From Gemmobacter caeni (GTDB lineage Bacteria > Pseudomonadota > Alphaproteobacteria > Rhodobacterales > Rhodobacteraceae), in contig NZ_QBKP01000013.1 of the NCBI RefSeq assembly GCF_003054195.1, positions 1 through 64,000 on the forward strand: DNA of 64,000 nucleotides. The letters run 5' to 3'. Shown here piece by piece: positions 43,116 to 51,366 of this stretch. A program made the position numbers and the translations under genes. Numbering within the stretch: position 1 is the stretch's first letter; every line of letters begins with the position of its first letter. Below the pieces are notes generated by a model. It was not told where the DNA came from. It saw only the letters and a program-made list of their open reading frames with translations, and ran no database searches.

Positions 43116-45275
43116 TCAGAACTCCCTGTCCTGGGCATGCGCTCGGTCATGACCAGACGCGCGCGTGTGCTCCGGCGGCCTGGGACCGGCCTCGGCCGTC
43201 ATGCGACGTTCGGCGCTTTCCACCTCATGGGCACTGAGGCCGAGAGAGGGGTGTTCTTTTGCCGCTGAGATGACGGCCGCAGCCATGGCTTGGCAGGCAC
43301 TGGCCTCGGGGACATCCTTGGCCAAGGCGTCAGTGCGTCCGGCGGCGATATCTTTCAGCACATTAGCACCGTACCTTTCTTTCATCTCTTCCGCGAAATC
43401 CCGTGCTTGGGCCTCGTTGCGGAAGGCGACTGAGCCTTGCCGGACATGGAGTTTCGCCATCTTGTCCAGGGCCTCGACCATCGGGTCCGGGGCTCTCGAA
43501 GCGTCGATGCTACGGGCGGACTGGATCATCTCGGCGGCGCGTTGGTAGAAGCGATCCAGGCGTTCTGCGGCCGCGTTGCGGCCTTGCGTGTTGTCGAGGT
43601 CATAGCCGTGACGCCTGGCGACGTCGGCGAGATCGGATTTCACCCAAGCTTCCTCTTCACGGGCGTTGGCGGCACCAGTTTCGAGACGCTTGCCAAGCTT
43701 TTCGGCGTCGATGCCTGCGAGGCGGGCGTTGAGGGTCAGGCTTCCCTGCAGGCTTTCGGCACCGCCGGATTGAAGCCCCGTCTCTTCGCCGCCAACGGTC
43801 AAGATCGTCGGGCTGATCGCCGTGCTGTAGAGGGTCGAGCGGGGAGAGACCTCGTGGCCAGTCTGCTCCCGATCCAGGCCAAAGGCTGCTGCAGCTTCCT
43901 TGGCGATGCTCTGCATTTCGGCACGAAGGTCTTCTTGTCGGTCCGACGGCAACCGATCAATCCGGGCGCTCGACTGCGCCACCCAGGTGGAGATGGCCCG
44001 CGCTGGATCAGCCGTGAAGTCGCTGCGCAGCCGTTCTTCTTCGACATGGGCCGTGAGAACCGGGCTTTCAGCCAGATGCCTGGCCAGGGCTTCGCTCAGC
44101 GGCCCTTCGTCCGGGAACTTGGCCAGCACCTCGGCACTGCCATCACGACCATAGGAGGTGATGGCCAGGAGTTCATCGGGCAGAAACCCTGCGGAGCCTT
44201 GGCCGTCGACAAACCGGCCGGTGCCAAGGGTGGCCTCGGCATCGGGAATATGCTCGGCCACCACTTGCCGAAACGCAGGATCGGCAACCAGGCGTTCCGC
44301 AATATCGCGGGAGGCCTCGGTGTCACGGCCGAGGGTGAGGACCAGTTGGGCGTCTTCGCCCGCATAAATCGCAGTCTCAGGGCGGGGGAATTCCGGCTGT
44401 TCGCGATGTTCGAGCACGAGGCCCGAGGGTCCGCGGTCCATCTCTTCGCCAGCGTCACGATCCACCGCGGCGGCCCGGCTGACGGCAAGCTCCAGCCCTT
44501 CTTCGCCGCCTTCGTAAAAATCCCAGGCATGCCGCAGTGCCTCCCAGCTGTTCGCGAAGGTCCGCTCCGAAAAGCTGATCACCCCCTCACCACCGCTTTC
44601 GGACGCGTCATAGCCTGCGTGGACGCCGCGCTCGGTTGCGACCGCGACGGGGCGCAGCTCCACGTTCCGGTCCGTCGTGACCCAGTCCCCTGAAGCGACG
44701 ACTTTCGGCCCTTCTGCACGCGACGCGAACTCAGCCTGCTGCTCGCGGTCCGCGTCAGCTTCGCGGGCTTCGACGGCCGCGCGCAGGGTCGGCCCCGGCG
44801 GAACTTCACCTGTATGCTCATTCCAGAGCGCGGCCGCCTTTTCCGGTTCCCGCCGCGCGAAGGCTTCCAGATCGTCCTTCAGCCCGGCATCCAGCCTCTC
44901 GACGGCCTTCGCCCCGTCCTTGCCAAACTCGACCCTCTCCAGGCGCTCAGAGATCGAAGCCTCCATTGCCGCCACAAACCCGGCCCGGAATTCCGCATCG
45001 GGGGCATGCGAGTCCGGCAGCGATTTGAAATAACGTGTCTCTCCCCTCTCGTGTGTCCCGTGGGTTTCCGTATGAGCCATGGTCCGGGCGGAGTTGCCGT
45101 CGATATGGGTCACCGAAGGCCGCTCGGCCGGATCGGCCCGGAAGAAGGCCTCGCCGGCAAGACGCGGATCTTCGAACTCCTGCGAAGTCCCGGAGAAGGC
45201 CGAGCGGACGGAGAAGTATTCCTTCTTCCGCTCTTCGGCCACTTTCGTCTGCAGGCCGTCAATGTCTTGGTCCAT
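43116..45275 (-). CDS. T4SS-operon protein with relaxase-like C-terminal domain; putative translocated substrate
   Basis: The 719-residue protein is soluble and acidic, without signal peptide or membrane helix. The N-terminal 420 residues match nothing I recognise. From about residue 420, and most clearly from 530 (RLETGAANA), it aligns with the C-terminal part of the relaxase at 24990-26816. Shared elements include FYQRAAEMI, a RYGAN/RYGAG segment, AAGRTDALAKDV and VISAAKEHPSLGL. There is no HxHxxxN or catalytic tyrosine, so it is not a relaxase. It sits between virB11 and virD4. The simplest reading is an effector or helper carried through the channel by a shared VirD4-recognition domain. 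Confidence 0.7.
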   Translation of the reverse strand: MDQDIDGLQTKVAEERKKEYFSVRSAFSGTSQEFEDPRLAGEAFFRADPAERPSVTHIDGNSARTMAHTETHGTHERGETRYFKSLPDSHAPDAEFRAGFVAAMEASISERLERVEFGKDGAKAVERLDAGLKDDLEAFARREPEKAAALWNEHTGEVPPGPTLRAAVEAREADADREQQAEFASRAEGPKVVASGDWVTTDRNVELRPVAVATERGVHAGYDASESGGEGVISFSERTFANSWEALRHAWDFYEGGEEGLELAVSRAAAVDRDAGEEMDRGPSGLVLEHREQPEFPRPETAIYAGEDAQLVLTLGRDTEASRDIAERLVADPAFRQVVAEHIPDAEATLGTGRFVDGQGSAGFLPDELLAITSYGRDGSAEVLAKFPDEGPLSEALARHLAESPVLTAHVEEERLRSDFTADPARAISTWVAQSSARIDRLPSDRQEDLRAEMQSIAKEAAAAFGLDREQTGHEVSPRSTLYSTAISPTILTVGGEETGLQSGGAESLQGSLTLNARLAGIDAEKLGKRLETGAANAREEEAWVKSDLADVARRHGYDLDNTQGRNAAAERLDRFYQRAAEMIQSARSIDASRAPDPMVEALDKMAKLHVRQGSVAFRNEAQARDFAEEMKERYGANVLKDIAAGRTDALAKDVPEASACQAMAAAVISAAKEHPSLGLSAHEVESAERRMTAEAGPRPPEHTRASGHDRAHAQDREF

Positions 45276-45339
45276 GAATGCAACCTTTCAGCCAGCAGGC
45301 CAATCAAAAGTGGAAAGGGAGGGCAAAGACCGCAGTCTG

Positions 45340-46326
45340 TCAGTCCTCGAGCCCGGGGAAATACATCTCCGTGATCCCGCGGCGGTCGCCCTGGCGGCCC
45401 ATCTGCAGGATCACGTCGATCGAGGTCTCGAGGTAACGGATCACCTCTGCGAAGCTGAGCTTTGTGCCTTGCGCCATGACGAGAAGCGCCAGCCGGTCCA
45501 TGGCTTTTCGCGCCGAATGGGCGTGGAGCGTCGTAAAGGAGCCGGAATGGCCGGTGTTGATCGCATCGAGAAACGTCGCAGCCTCAGACCCGCGCAATTC
45601 GCCGAGGATGATCCGGTCGGGCCGAAGGCGCAGGGTCGCCTGCAAAAGCTTGTCTGCCGAGCGGGGGGAGGCCTCGTCCCGCTGCGCGATCAGGCTTACG
45701 GTATTGGGCTGGCCCGGCAGGAGTTCGAGGGAATCCTCGATGGTGACGATGCGCTCGTCCGGGGCGACCATCTCCAGAAGCTTGCGGCCAAGCTCGGTCT
45801 TGCCGGTCGAGGTGCCGCCCGAGACGATGACGTTCAGCCGTTCGCTGACGAGCCGCGCGAGGAAGGCATCGACATCCGCCCCCTCAGACTCGGCGCGGAT
45901 TTCCGCAACCATGGCCCGCCGCTCCTCTTCGAGGGACTTTTCCTGTCCGCGCAAGAAACTGAAGGAACGCGGCGCGCGCCTCGTGTCCCCCTGCCGGGAC
46001 CGAAACACCCGGATACCAATGACGGTGCCACCCGAAACGGCGGGCGTGCCGACCACCTGACAGCGCAGCATCAGATCGCGGTAGGGCACAGTGGCCGAGA
46101 TGAGGGGTGCGGCTTCGGTAAAGGTGTTCGAGGTGGAATTGGCGATCTGGGCGGCGAGATCGCGCACCGAGCGCGCGGGCAGGGGCGCAAGCCCGCTCGG
46201 CCCCATGTGGATCTGGCCTGATCTCTCGACCCAGATCGTGCCATCGGCGTTGATCGCAAGTTCCATGACGGCCGGGTCAGAGAGCGCCGTGTCGAGCTGC
46301 CCGAGATAGGTGTCGAGGTAGCTCAT
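45340..46326 (-). CDS. virB11: VirB11 secretion ATPase
   Basis: The 328-residue hexameric traffic ATPase has Walker A in SGGTSTGKTELG (about 169-180). The Asp box is IVTIEDSLELL, Walker B-like RPDRIILGELRGSEAATFL follows, and the His box is GHSGSFTTLHAH. It drives pilus assembly and switches VirB4/VirD4 between modes. The ATG overlaps the stop of virB10. It is 64 bp ahead of the 719 aa gene, the largest gap in this part of the operon. Confidence 0.92.
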   Translation of the reverse strand: MSYLDTYLGQLDTALSDPAVMELAINADGTIWVERSGQIHMGPSGLAPLPARSVRDLAAQIANSTSNTFTEAAPLISATVPYRDLMLRCQVVGTPAVSGGTVIGIRVFRSRQGDTRRAPRSFSFLRGQEKSLEEERRAMVAEIRAESEGADVDAFLARLVSERLNVIVSGGTSTGKTELGRKLLEMVAPDERIVTIEDSLELLPGQPNTVSLIAQRDEASPRSADKLLQATLRLRPDRIILGELRGSEAATFLDAINTGHSGSFTTLHAHSARKAMDRLALLVMAQGTKLSFAEVIRYLETSIDVILQMGRQGDRRGITEMYFPGLED

Positions 46327-47645
46327 CAGTAGAACTCGATGTCGGCGTCGACCCGGACCATGACGACAGCCCCCTGATTGACGCTGATCGTCGGCGGGAT
46401 GCGCAGGTAGTCGGCCATCACCTCATTCACCGCCTCGCCGAGATCATTGCCGACATTTTCGGCGGTATCAGATGCCACTTCGTCATCGGCGTATTTCGCG
46501 GCGGCGATGGCGGGCGCCGCTCCGATCACCGAGATCAGGGCGGCGGTGCCGAAGCGCTGCAGGAAGTGATTGCGCACCTTGCCGGGCAGGCCGGAGCGCC
46601 CGATGCGGTCCGTGCCGTAAGCCGCGAGTTCGACGGATTGGCCATCGGTGGTCACGATCCGGTCCCAGGCGATCAGCACCCGGCGCTGACCGGCATCAAC
46701 GTCGGAGTCGTAGCGGCCAAAGAGACGGGAGCCGCGCGGGATGAGGACGCGGGACATGTCGAAAGACCAGACATCGTGGCTGACGATGGCGGCGACATTG
46801 CCGGAAAGATTGGTGCTGACAGCGGTTTCGAGCGAGGCCTCGATCAGGGTGCCCTGCATCACGGTATAGGCGGGATTGGCGATCACCTCCACCTGCCGGA
46901 CCTCGGCCGACTTTGCCCCCGCGCGCCGGAAGGCCTCATCTCCCGTGGCAGCGGCAGCTCCACCTCCGGGACCGGTCGGGGCGGCACCTCCCGTCTCCCC
47001 GCCCAAATCCATGGAAGAGCGCATCGCGACCATGTCGGAATGGATCTGGGCTTCTTTCCGCATCTCGGCTTCCTGACGCTTGCGGGCCAGTTCCTCTTCG
47101 CGGGCCCGGGCCGCTTCGGCCTCGGCATCACCCTCGACGAGCGCCTTGGTCTCAAGTTCGGTCTGAAGCCGGATGTTCTCGCGTTCGAGGTCGGAGAGGG
47201 CGGCCTCGCGTGCTTTGGCATCCGCATCGAGCGCCGCCATTTGTGCTTTCAGATCGGCAAGAGCCGCCTCATCCGTGACCGTCACCGGATTGGCTTTCAG
47301 ATCGGCGATCTGGGCATTCAGGGCCTCGATCTCGGCCTGCAGCCGCTCGGCTTCGGAAGGGTCCGGAGCGGTTGGCACGATCTGCGGCTTTTCTTTCGTG
47401 ATCGAAAACCCGTCGGCGCCGCCATCCCCCTGGAAATCGCTGACCGAAGCGGTTTCCAGCGCGGGTGCCGGGGCTGGGGCCTCCGGGGCGGCGAGGACAA
47501 GCCATGCCCCGACGCCGGCGCCCGCCACGGCGGTGACGGCCGAGAGGGCATAAGGGTTCACGCCGCGACGGCGTTTTGGGGCCTCGGCAGGTTTCATGCG
47601 GGCCATGCGCGCTGCGAGTTTGCCGTCCTGATCGTCTTCGCTCAT
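46326..47645 (-). CDS. virB10: VirB10 channel scaffold protein
   Basis: The 439-residue protein has a short cytoplasmic start, one membrane helix (ALSAVTAVAGAGVGAWLVLA), and a Pro/Ala-rich stretch. A periplasmic coiled coil (about 75-200) with many Glu/Lys follows. The conserved C-terminal beta-barrel has TVMQGTLIEASLETAVSTNL and LIPRGSRLFGRYDSDVDAGQ. It bridges inner and outer membranes and gates the channel. The ATG overlaps virB9 by 4 bp. The coiled coil is long but within the family range. Confidence 0.92.
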   Translation of the reverse strand: MSEDDQDGKLAARMARMKPAEAPKRRRGVNPYALSAVTAVAGAGVGAWLVLAAPEAPAPAPALETASVSDFQGDGGADGFSITKEKPQIVPTAPDPSEAERLQAEIEALNAQIADLKANPVTVTDEAALADLKAQMAALDADAKAREAALSDLERENIRLQTELETKALVEGDAEAEAARAREEELARKRQEAEMRKEAQIHSDMVAMRSSMDLGGETGGAAPTGPGGGAAAATGDEAFRRAGAKSAEVRQVEVIANPAYTVMQGTLIEASLETAVSTNLSGNVAAIVSHDVWSFDMSRVLIPRGSRLFGRYDSDVDAGQRRVLIAWDRIVTTDGQSVELAAYGTDRIGRSGLPGKVRNHFLQRFGTAALISVIGAAPAIAAAKYADDEVASDTAENVGNDLGEAVNEVMADYLRIPPTISVNQGAVVMVRVDADIEFY

Positions 47646-48358
47646 TGGCCGGTCCCCTCGACCGCGGTCACGCAGACATAGTCGTCGCCGTAACGCAGGA
47701 CCCAGCGTTCGGAGCGGGAGCTGACGGTGATCGCAGTGCCGCGCACGGCGGAGTTGACCGAATATTCCTGCCCCCTGGCATCGGCCCGGAAGATCACCGG
47801 CATCGGGGCACCGGGCGGGATGACAAAGGTGGTCTTCCGCCCATCATCCGAGATCGACACCGGAGCGAAGTCGGAGAGCCGCTTGCCCTTTTTCATGACC
47901 TTATAGGTCATCGGCAGGGCCGCTGGGATATCCGTTCCGGGCGAGGTGCCACGGGAACTGCCGGGCACGGTGAACTTCACCGAATAATTTGGACTGCCCT
48001 TGGCGCTTTCCGTCACTTGCATGAAGTAGATGTTCTTCTGGGTCTCGACCGTCAGGTTGGTTGTGGCACCGGCGACCACGGGCTTGATGATGAAAAGGTT
48101 CGACCGCTCGAGCTTGTCGATCTTGAAACTTTCGAGATCGCCGATGGCGATGGACTGGATTTTCTCGCCGTCACCAAGCTCGACGAGGGTCACTGTCCTA
48201 AGCCGCGTGGTGATCCGGTAGACCTGACCCTCCTGATAACTGGCATAGGTCACCCTTGCGTCATGACGACCGGATTTCGGGGCGGTCTCGGCAAGAGCGG
48301 GCAGGGCTGTGAAGGAGGCCACAAGACCCGCCGCGAAAATTGTCAAACCTGGCGTCAT
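47642..48358 (-). CDS. virB9: VirB9 outer-membrane core subunit
   Basis: ATG 48358 gives 238 residues with a Sec signal peptide (LTIFAAGLVASFTALPALAE). It begins its mature part with an early AR...Y region and has the conserved strand SIAIGDLESFKID, then TTNLTVETQKNIYFMQV. The C-terminal beta-domain ends near ERWVLRYGDDYVCV. It forms the outer-membrane ring with VirB7 and VirB10. The start codon lies 1 bp beyond the virB8 stop. Confidence 0.9.
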   Translation of the reverse strand: MTPGLTIFAAGLVASFTALPALAETAPKSGRHDARVTYASYQEGQVYRITTRLRTVTLVELGDGEKIQSIAIGDLESFKIDKLERSNLFIIKPVVAGATTNLTVETQKNIYFMQVTESAKGSPNYSVKFTVPGSSRGTSPGTDIPAALPMTYKVMKKGKRLSDFAPVSISDDGRKTTFVIPPGAPMPVIFRADARGQEYSVNSAVRGTAITVSSRSERWVLRYGDDYVCVTAVEGTGQ

Positions 48359-48359
48359 G

Positions 48360-49040
48360 TCAGCCTCCCGAAGGGGTGAGGGCCTCGGATGTGAGGCGGT
48401 AATCGGTGACGAGGAACCCGGTCGGGTTCTGCCAGACGAGATTGAGTGCGGTCTGTTTCGTGGGCTCAAACCGGAAGGTGACGGTCGCGGTGAACTTGCC
48501 GATCCGGTCCGGGATACCCTCGCCATCCGAGACCCAGGTCTTGGTGAAACGAACCTGTGCGGTGGTCTCGGTCACCGGCGTGATCGAGAGGATGTCGACC
48601 AAGACCCTGGAGCTTTCGCCATAAAGCTTCGGCGGATAGTTCGGGTGCCCCTCGGTCCAGAGCGCCACGAGCGACGACTTCGCATTGCCCTCGGACCAGG
48701 TATAGGCGCGGAGGATCCGGGCCTCGTTGTCATGCTGGTCATAGGTTTCGCGGTCGGTGACATAGGCGAAGAGCAAACTTTGCCGGATGGCCTCGGCCTG
48801 TTCCATTCCCGCCTTCTCAACGGCGACCACGCGTTCGGCCACACCGGTGTCCTTGTCGACGATGGCGAGGAAGGCCTCGGTCTGCTTCAGGGGCAGCATC
48901 GTCGCGACGGCAATCATCCCCATGAGGCCGATCGCGAGACCGCCGCCGGCCACCGCGTAGGCGATGCGCTCGCGCTTCTTCACGCCGAAGAACATCTCGG
49001 CCTCGAGAAAACTTCTCAATTCAGGGGGTGAACCTGTCAT
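48360..49040 (-). CDS. virB8: VirB8 assembly factor
   Basis: The 226-residue protein has a short cytoplasmic part, a single membrane helix (IAYAVAGGGLAIGLMGMIAV) and a periplasmic NTF2-like domain. The conserved segment is ARILRAYTWSEGNAKSSLVA, and its C-terminal RFEPTKQTALNLVWQNPTGF matches the end of VirB8 proteins. It links the inner-membrane complex to the core. The gap to virB6 is 48 bp. Confidence 0.9.
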   Translation of the reverse strand: MTGSPPELRSFLEAEMFFGVKKRERIAYAVAGGGLAIGLMGMIAVATMLPLKQTEAFLAIVDKDTGVAERVVAVEKAGMEQAEAIRQSLLFAYVTDRETYDQHDNEARILRAYTWSEGNAKSSLVALWTEGHPNYPPKLYGESSRVLVDILSITPVTETTAQVRFTKTWVSDGEGIPDRIGKFTATVTFRFEPTKQTALNLVWQNPTGFLVTDYRLTSEALTPSGG

Positions 49041-49088
49041 GATCTTGCTCCGGTGAAAGGGGTTTTGCGCGGCTGTCGGGCGGCTGGA

Positions 49089-50087
49089 TCAGCTGTCGCG
49101 GATGAACTGGCCGAGCCGCATACGGGCGGCATGGCCCCGCTCAGCGTCTGACCGCGCCTGATCGCGCAAATGGTGATGTTCGGTCTTGCCGGTCATGAAG
49201 CCAGAGCGGAACTCGTTCATGCGCCGGGCGGAATAGTCGCTGGCCTTTTCCAAAGGCTTGCCCGCAATCCGCAGGGCCTGGGGCGCGATGCTGGCGAGGC
49301 TGATCTGGCCGGTGATGTGCGTCACGGCATTCGGGATGGCCATCAGGGCGAAGATGCCCACGAAGACGATTACGAAAAAGCCGAGGATTGAGCCGAGATC
49401 GGTGACGTGTTTCTCTTCGCGGAAGACATCATGTGCGACAGTAACCACCGCGACAATGATCCCCGCGGAGGCGACCGGGTACATCAGATACCCGATCATC
49501 GCCGAGAGCCAGGCCTCGAAGACGCCCTTGGTCTTTTCGAAGATCGTAGCCCCGATGGCGAGCGGGGCGACACCGAGAAGGAAGGCAATCATCAGCTTGG
49601 CGAAACCGACGATGAAGACATAGACTGCCATCAGCACGCCGAGGATGACATAAAGGATCGCGGCAACGAAGCCGCGCATGATCGAGGACATGGCGGAGGA
49701 GACAGAGTCGACGTTGCCGGCCATCATGTTGGCCATGTCATCCATCGCTGCGGTTGCCGATGTCGCGACACCGCCGCCGCCGAGGCGGAAATATTCCAGC
49801 GCAAGATCGCTGAGCCCGTTGCTCGCAGCCTGATAGATCTGGCTGAAGTTCGACCAAGTCAGACCGAACATCAGCACCATCACGATGCGGAAAGCGAGTT
49901 GCACCGCATCGCGCATGGCGATGCGGTAGACGTTGAGGGCGGCGTTGATCCCGACCATGACGAGAAGGAGCGCAAGGAAGCTCGTGTAAATCGGGCCGAC
50001 GGCGCTGGCAGTTGCCTGAAAGAACTGCCTTCCTGCTGCCGTGATGGCCCCGTCCAGCGTCGTCAGAATGGTCGAGACGCTGTCCAT
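49089..50087 (-). CDS. virB6: VirB6 polytopic inner-membrane protein
   Basis: ATG 50087 overlaps the preceding stop (TGATG). The 332-residue protein has several hydrophobic helices (for example YTSFLALLLVMVGINAALNV and FAKLMIAFLLGVAPLAIGAT). A central periplasmic loop follows the third helix and the conserved FGLTWSNFSQIYQ Trp is present. The C-terminal tail is charged and cytoplasmic. It forms the inner-membrane translocation channel. Confidence 0.88.
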   Translation of the reverse strand: MDSVSTILTTLDGAITAAGRQFFQATASAVGPIYTSFLALLLVMVGINAALNVYRIAMRDAVQLAFRIVMVLMFGLTWSNFSQIYQAASNGLSDLALEYFRLGGGGVATSATAAMDDMANMMAGNVDSVSSAMSSIMRGFVAAILYVILGVLMAVYVFIVGFAKLMIAFLLGVAPLAIGATIFEKTKGVFEAWLSAMIGYLMYPVASAGIIVAVVTVAHDVFREEKHVTDLGSILGFFVIVFVGIFALMAIPNAVTHITGQISLASIAPQALRIAGKPLEKASDYSARRMNEFRSGFMTGKTEHHHLRDQARSDAERGHAARMRLGQFIRDS

Positions 50088-50572
50088 CAGAAGGAACCGC
50101 CGCACATGGTTTCTGCGATTGCCGTCAAGCGGTCAGCTTCCGCAGCGACCTCTTTTGTGTTCTGCCAGCCCAAGCGCTCGATGCCGCTTCGCTCGCGCAA
50201 CGCTGCTGCAATTCGGTCTACGTCTTCCCAGTTTGCGACCTTCCCGGGGCAAGTGCAGTCTTCAGACGCCACGACATTTCGTGCCTGAAAAAACCCATAA
50301 ATGTCTCTCAGCGCGCGCGCCTCGGGACCGGATTGCGCGTCCTTGTACCCCATCGGCCACTGGGCCTCACAGTTCCGGAACTCTTCGTTCACCGCGCCCG
50401 GGATCGGCTGGACATCGTCCGGCACCTCGACCTTCGGCAGGACATCGAGATAGGCCTCTTCCTGAGCCAGATCGGCCGGGGCAGGGGTCTCGGCCGTGGC
50501 TATTCCCGTCATGAGGGTCGCCAGGATCAGCGCCGCACTGAAGGGCTTCCTTTGGAACTTGCCCATTTTCAT
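50087..50572 (-). CDS. Exported protein inserted between virB5 and virB6, unknown
   Basis: The 161-residue protein has a signal peptide (KPFSAALILATLMTGIATAE) and a periplasmic domain with a few cysteines (NCEAQWPMGYKDAQSGPEAR, EDCTCPGK). It overlaps the VirB5 gene by 4 bp and the VirB6 gene by 1 bp. In several conjugation systems a small exported protein at this place is an entry-exclusion factor or pilus accessory. I cannot tell which here. Confidence 0.6.
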   Translation of the reverse strand: MKMGKFQRKPFSAALILATLMTGIATAETPAPADLAQEEAYLDVLPKVEVPDDVQPIPGAVNEEFRNCEAQWPMGYKDAQSGPEARALRDIYGFFQARNVVASEDCTCPGKVANWEDVDRIAAALRERSGIERLGWQNTKEVAAEADRLTAIAETMCGGSF

Positions 50573-51366
50573 TCCTTTCTGATCACTTTGATGAACTTCT
50601 CTTCCTCGGCGGCCGTTGCGGCATCCATGACGCCGGCTTCCCCCATGCCCATGAGCTGGGCGGACTCCATGTTCCAGATATTGGCCATGGCGATGGACAG
50701 CTCTGCCGTGACCCTCGTGTTGAGGTCGATGGCTTCCTTCAGCCCCTCGGTGTCCGGGATCTCCTGGACCAGTTCGTGCACCCGTTCGAGGCTTTCGGAC
50801 GCCTTGACCGAGGATGTTTCCGCCGCGGCCGACAGGAAGGCGGCCGTGTTGGCCTGCGTGCCGATCCGCGCCGCACCCGGATCCTCGCTTTTCGAAAGCG
50901 TGTCGACGGTGGCGGTGTCCAAACCGACCGAGGCGAAGAAATCAGATACATATTGTCCGGCTGGCTTGTCGCCGACCTTCCCCGAGGTGGTCATGAGCGA
51001 ATACTTCCCGTCCTTCGCGGCGATAAGCCCGCCGGTCAGGTCAGCGACGTCCGGCAGAATGTCATCAAAGAAGGTGTCGGGATCCGGAATGCCAAGTGCT
51101 TCCAGTGTCAGCCCGTTCCTCAGCGCATCGAGCTGTGCCTTCAGGGTGGCGATCTGTTCGATCTGCTTCAGGATCTGTTCGTCGAGCTTCAGATTCGAGG
51201 CGATCATCTCGCGCACCTGGAGTTTGGCTTGCGCCAGCACCTCGCCGATCTTGGCGATGCTGGTGAGGTCGATGGTCGGCACGCCTTGGGCGGACGCTGT
51301 CATCGGGAGCGCCAGGGATGCGGTGAGGAGAAGGGCACTGACGCCCCGGATGCGCTTGGGGATCAT
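50569..51366 (-). CDS. virB5: VirB5-like minor pilus protein
   Basis: The 265-residue exported protein has signal peptide VSALLLTASLALPMTASAQG and is otherwise helical. ILKQIEQIATLKAQLDALRN is the typical VirB5/TrbJ coiled region, and the C-terminus ends AAEEEKFIKVIRKE. VirB5 sits at the pilus tip and aids host recognition. Its C-terminal third aligns with that of the upstream hybrid gene (IP-T---KEA-DLNT), so the two are paralogs. They overlap by 4 bp. Confidence 0.82.
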   Translation of the reverse strand: MIPKRIRGVSALLLTASLALPMTASAQGVPTIDLTSIAKIGEVLAQAKLQVREMIASNLKLDEQILKQIEQIATLKAQLDALRNGLTLEALGIPDPDTFFDDILPDVADLTGGLIAAKDGKYSLMTTSGKVGDKPAGQYVSDFFASVGLDTATVDTLSKSEDPGAARIGTQANTAAFLSAAAETSSVKASESLERVHELVQEIPDTEGLKEAIDLNTRVTAELSIAMANIWNMESAQLMGMGEAGVMDAATAAEEEKFIKVIRKE

